Assembly (NCBI GenBank): GCA_963920665.1
Contig: OY987272.1
Span: forward strand, 5,895,001-5,959,000
Length of the DNA stretch: 64,000 nucleotides
DNA from: Straminergon stramineum
Lineage: Eukaryota; Streptophyta; Bryopsida; Hypnales; Calliergonaceae
Direction: 5' to 3'
The notes under the pieces are model-generated. The model was not told where the DNA came from. It saw only the letters and a program-made list of their open reading frames with translations, and did no database searches. A program made the position numbers and the translations under genes. Positions 59,451-64,000 of this stretch are shown in pieces. Each line of letters starts with the position of its first letter. Position 1 is the first letter of the stretch.

Positions 59451-60450
59451 CTCGCACGCACTCTCAAGGCGGAGGTGTCCTTCCCCGGCGAGCGAGCGAC
59501 GCTCCTTGCCACTGCTGTGATTCTTTTCTAGAGGCGGCACGGCAGACGGGGCCTTACTAAGCTTCTTACTACAAGGACCCAGCTGCTGCTGTTCTCCCTT
59601 CGTAGCCCAAGCCCAAGCCGGCAGCTGCGGGGGCGCCATCCATCCCGATCTTAAGGTGGGGGAGCACTTTAGGGTTTTAGTACTGCTGCTCGGTTCTAAG
59701 CCTCGTCTTTCTCTCTCTGCCGCGTCCCTGTCGTATTTCTAGGTCGCCCTCAAGCTTTGGTTGCATTCGTGGGGGAGGTCTTGGTCTAGTGTACTGGTTC
59801 TTTAGTTTTGGAGCCTTGTTTATGTGCTTTGTGTTTTTGAATTTTTTTCTCGCATTTTCCTTTCAAAGTGTTTAGTCATTTGAGAGAGTTTGATTTCAAG
59901 TTGGTGAGGGGTTTTGGAGGAGGTTGTTAGGTGTTTTGGTTTTTGAATTTCTGCATTTTAGGGTTTCGGTGTTAAATCGTTTGAGCGTTTTGATTCAATG
60001 CGATGAGGTTTCTTTGAGCGTGTTTAGGGTAGGAGTTAGGGAGGGTGTGAATTCTGAAGTTTGGAGTGGAAATAGTTGGGAATTTTGAGGTTTGGAGAGA
60101 GAGAGGGAAGGGAGGAGTGTATGTGCAAGTGGTTGGTGCAAGTGGTTAGGGAGGGGGATGTTGTGTGTTTTTGGAGGTTGTGAATGAGAGAGAATTTTAA
60201 GTTGTTGAATGAATTGACCGAGTTACTTCTGTAAACGGACTTTGGGAAGTCTGCTCCATGCAGATGAATCATCTGCGGTTGTGTTTCCTCCTGCGTGGTC
60301 GGTAGACGCTATTCTTCCCTTCATGGCCAGGATCTGCTGCACCAAGTGAGCAATTGTCTATTACACATGTGCTTGGCTACCAGAGGTGCAGCAGCTCTCC
60401 TTGAAGAAGTTTAAGAAGCAGTATTGTCACTTTCTGTGGGAAGAGCGGAG
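59451..60450 (+). promoter_or_regulatory. CK2 beta promoter and 5' leader
   Basis: GC- then GT-rich sequence with no coding frame. Telo-box-like motifs (TTAGGGTTT) occur near 59668 and 59958, common in promoters of plant housekeeping genes. A leader intron is likely but its borders are not certain. Confidence 0.4.
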
Positions 60451-62663
60451 ATGTATAAAGAACGGAGCTCGTCCCTGGCAGCAGAGGAGAGAGGCGGAAA
60501 TGGGAGGGGCGAAGGCTCGTTGTATCGAGACGGCAACAAGAAGCGATTAGAGGATGGAGTGGAGAAACCCTCTCCTTCGACCTCGAAAGGAGGGATTGGC
60601 AAGGACAAGGATCGATTAGCTCCTGCTTCTGCTATAACCACACAAACCCGTCGGCAGCCTGGACACGAGACCAGGCCTTCTCTTGAAAAGGCAAAGTATC
60701 CTGATGATGGTGAGCAATGTGACAGTATTGTCCACTCTGCTCTAGACTTATACATTTGATGTCTGCCAATTCGAACTAAAGAATGCTCCCCTTTTGAATA
60801 TGATCTCTGCTATGAATCATTTTTTCATGTCTTTCTCGTCTGAATGTCCTATGATGCGGGGTTCAAATGGGGCGATGCACCAGAAGGTTGTGTGCTGCGA
60901 ATGTGTATAATTCTACCCTTCCCTGAAACGCATTCCGTGATTGTTTTCATATGTAATCTTCTTCTTTCTGTACCTTCCCTCCTTCAAGAGTAGAGATTGG
61001 ACAGTACTGTGGTGTTGCGGTTCATGGGCTGGTGATGATTCTGGGAATGTGCGCTTACTATCTGCTTCTAATTTTCCAACAATGAATTTCTTGCGTGTCG
61101 CTTGTTTGTTTTCCCGAGTTTGTCTGCCCAATGTCTATTAATTTCTGTTCGTCATAATACATACATGTTCTCCTTTTTTGAGGTGAGTTGTTGATTCAGT
61201 TGTTGCAGAGGAATCAGAATCGGATAGCGAGGATTCAGACGTTAGCGGATCTGATGGGGAGGACACCTCTTGGATCTCCTGGTTCTGCGGCTTGAGAGGC
61301 AATGAGTTTTTCTGCGAGGTTGATGACGAGTACATACAGGATGACTTCAATCTAAGTGGTTTAAGCAGCCAAGTTCCTTATTATGACTATGCGCTTGACC
61401 TTATCTTGGATGTGGAATCCCCTAGTGGTACGTTTCATACTGTGCTAATTCCATGTTTTCGGCAGGCCCTGAGTTTGATCGCTGAAATGTTAAACGAGGG
61501 CTTTTTAGTGTGCAAGGAAGCCATATTTGATGGTTGAAAATGAAGTTTTTGGTAGTTTATGTCAGGATACCGAGTGTGTACATGTTATTATCTTTTTGAA
61601 GCAGCTGATTTTGTCATATGCTTCGTGATTCGGCTTGGTATCGACTCTTTGATTTGTTTCTTATGAGCGCGAATCTTATGTATGCTCTATGGCTGTCATT
61701 TGAGGCAGAGTTCCTGTTCCTGTTTGTATGCTCTTTGTGCTGTCCTTGATTGTACTGTTTGTACCGCTCGAGTTTGCTGACGTATTGTGTGTTATATGAG
61801 AAATAACGGTCATTTCTGCATTTGAGGAACTGGTTATTATATAGTCGTTGTAAATGTGGGAATGTGAATTGGTTTTCTGCACGTGTCAGAACTAAACATT
61901 GCTTTGTGTGCAAATGCAGATGACATGCTGACTGAAGAGCAGAATGAGTTGGTTGAGTCTGCTGCCGAGATGTTGTATGGGTTGATTCACGTCCGTTACA
62001 TCTTAACCAGCAAAGGGATGACTGCAATGGTACGTGAACGGCCTTAAATCGGATTAGAGTCTGATGTTGGAGTCAACTGTTTCACTCTTAAACTCTCTTA
62101 CATTTTCTTGGATTTATTCTAATTCTGTGGTGGTGCACAGCTCGAAAAATGTAAAAATGTAGACTTTGGTCGATGCCCTCGCGTCTACTGCTCTGGACAG
62201 CCGTGCTTGCCGATGGGTCAGTCAGATGTGCCCCGGACAAGCACTGTGAAGATCTACTGTCCGAAGTGTGAAGATATATATTACCCTCGATCGAAATATC
62301 AGGGCAGTATCCTTCAAAATAAGATTCATGTCGTTTTGTATGTTTCAGTTACATGCTGCAGTCTTTTAGAAAGTCTTCAAGTTTGATAGGTTATTTGGTG
62401 AAATGGATATTGCAGCTTATGTGTAGTGCATCTGTTTGTGAATCTGCTTGTACCCGGAATGCCTACAATCTTGTGTCTTTCTGTTATGTGATTTTGATGT
62501 GGGGTCTATCTTAACCTTAAGTACAGACATTGATGGTGCTTATTTTGGCACTACTTTTCCTCACCTCTTCTTGATGTCGTATCCCTACATCAAGCCTGCA
62601 AAACCGACGCAGAGCTACACGCCAAGAATATTCGGTTTCAAACTTCATAAGAGTGCAAGGTAG
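60451..62663 (+). CDS. CKB: Casein kinase II regulatory (beta) subunit
   Basis: Exons 60451-60709, 61209-61427, 61920-62029, 62141-62306 and 62527-62663 join in phase and give 296 residues. The plant-type N-terminal extension starts [17 protein letters not shown] and contains [10 protein letters not shown]. Next come an acidic Ser-rich stretch ([20 protein letters not shown]), [64 protein letters not shown], and the zinc finger with Cys pairs in [13 protein letters not shown] and [20 protein letters not shown]. The end is [20 protein letters not shown] and [12 protein letters not shown]2 beta dimerises through the zinc finger and assembles with alpha subunits into the constitutive Ser/Thr kinase, nuclear and cytosolic. 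The C terminus is three residues longer than the common HKP ending. Confidence 0.95.
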
Positions 62664-64000
62664 ACAGTTGCCTTTTTAAAAGTGCAGCATTTGACCTCTG
62701 GGCCTTACTGCATACTGTGGTGAAGGATGGGATTGTGAACTGCTCAGAATGTGACTCTTGAGAGATTTAGAGGTGTGACAGTAATTTCTGTTGCTGAGAG
62801 CTTCAGAAGGTTGACTGCAATATATGTGTTGGTTGCATCATGAATCATCTTTTTCCTTTCTGCTTGATCTGCTTGGAATAGTATGTTCATCCTTCCGATA
62901 CTGAATTCCGCTGTTTGTACAGGTCATATAAAATCTGAAGTACTTCACTGTTTTCACATAGAAGTTGTCCGTCTGTTATGCGTTGTATAGAATGAAGAGT
63001 GTTGCATGTTTTTACAATTTGTTTGTGTTACTCGTTCTATTTTAGAGCTGTGAAGTACTGCAGTGCAGATGAAGGGTGTTCTTATGCAGGCAATATCCTG
63101 TGTAAAGGTTGTGTTAGTGACCAAATTGGTGCATTGAGGGTTATCGTCTGTGCTATGGATTTTGTGGCAGCCAATTTGAAAGATTTCTACTGTATGCAGG
63201 ATCCCAAAATATGCTAAACAGCAATCTTACTCACTTGGCAAAATGGGCCAGGTGATGTGAAGGTAGGGTCTTGCGTATGAGAAATTAGAAGCTGAATGCA
63301 GGCGTGTATGTCATTTCCGTAACGAAGCTCTTCTTTCACGTAACTGGAACTGACCCCGATGTTTTGAACTTGTTTAATCTTGCTTGAAAAGGTTAAAAAA
63401 GGACACTAACGCTAATGGACACGATTATGAGATGTAAGGTAACAGCACACAAGACCAACTGAACAAGGTTTGAGCATGGTACCTGAGATTGAACTTAAAA
63501 AATCTAAAGCTAGGTATTCTCTTCAATTGCTTTTTTTGCACATTGTATGAATAAACTATGAGTTTTAAAAGTGTTGAAAATAGGTTTACTCAAAACCAAC
63601 TTGGAGCTCCAGAAACAGAGGTTATGTATACTAGGCAAGAATTTGTTGATTTTTGAAATAGCTTGCAATTAGGTGTAGTTAATTTTTAATGTGCTCTCCA
63701 TAATGGATGGCTGTCTTTTCAATTGGTTTGGCTACTATTGAGGTTATGTATGTAGGTTCATGTTGGGATTCATTGATCTAGTTCGTGTCATGGTTTACAT
63801 AACTTATATGTTTCAATTGAGCCAAATGGAGTTGATTAGAATGTACAACCATATATTGAGGTTGTGTACATTTGTCAATTTTAAATCATTTATAGGGTTG
63901 ATTGTGAAAGCATGATTATTTCGAGTTTGGCTCATCATTTGTTAGTCATGTTAGATGCATTAGTAAGGGCACTAGGTGTTAGAAGTCCATTGCATTAGGT
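62664..64000. other. CK2 beta 3' region and trailing intergenic DNA
   Basis: Gene-like composition continues to about 63240, where a possible spliced 3'-UTR exon follows TTTTAG near 63045. After about 63450 the sequence becomes AT-rich. No further coding exon was assigned. Confidence 0.4.

Noticed and set aside
59034..59639. Long frames on both strands (up to 185 residues)
   Set aside because: They run through a GC-rich direct duplication and a CGA repeat; lack of stops reflects composition, not coding.

Overview
This is nuclear DNA from a land plant. Protein genes have many short exons with GT-AG introns, and their products match plant families: a KEULE-type Sec1 protein, a uGPI-anchored protein of the At5g19230 type, a plant CK2 beta subunit, a ZIP metal transporter and a GT47 exostosin. 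A gene for an axonemal central-pair (CLAMP/C1a) protein implies motile flagellated sperm. That points to a bryophyte, lycophyte or fern rather than a flowering plant. Compact gene islands separated by AT-rich, repeat-filled DNA would suit a bryophyte, but the species is an inference.

Layout. 1-3.8 kb is AT-rich and without genes. 3.86-5.95 kb (+) is a two-exon GPI-anchored protein gene, followed to about 7.9 kb by four decaying tandem copies of its own 3' end. 8.2-11.5 kb holds miniature elements and one small acidic ORF. 11.57-13.96 kb (-) is a four-exon caprin-like RGG-box gene. 14.3-19.9 kb is AT-rich with two miniature elements. 19.91-26.26 kb (-) is a 21-exon KEULE/Sec1 gene, intact at every splice junction but carrying one in-frame TAG. 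544 bp away and divergent, 26.8-29.7 kb (+) is the eight-exon CLAMP-type flagellar gene. It converges on a ZIP transporter gene at 30.1-31.7 kb (-). 32.9-39 kb is repeat-rich. 39.08-40.44 kb (+) is an intronless tRNA(Ile)-lysidine synthase-like gene, with a broken MORC gene just downstream (40.8-42.9 kb). 43-50.7 kb is AT-rich with large inverted-repeat elements. 50.75-53.18 kb (-) is a five-exon exostosin gene. 53.7-60.4 kb holds more elements and a GC-rich CK2 promoter region. 60.45-62.66 kb (+) is a five-exon CK2 beta gene.

The most repeated non-gene signal is a dispersed family flanked by TTAA, with termini beginning CCC(C/T)TAAAGG. This is the hallmark of piggyBac-type transposition. At least eight clear copies and several decayed ones are present, some as spaced or back-to-back pairs and one nested inside another element family. 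None carries a transposase. Three other inverted-repeat families are also present.

The genes do not form a pathway. The functional links are local: a shared divergent promoter (Sec1/CLAMP) and a convergent pair (CLAMP/ZIP). No rRNA, tRNA, CRISPR or viral gene was recognised. Exon boundaries were set by hand from reading frame, splice dinucleotides, phase agreement and family resemblance, without any database search.
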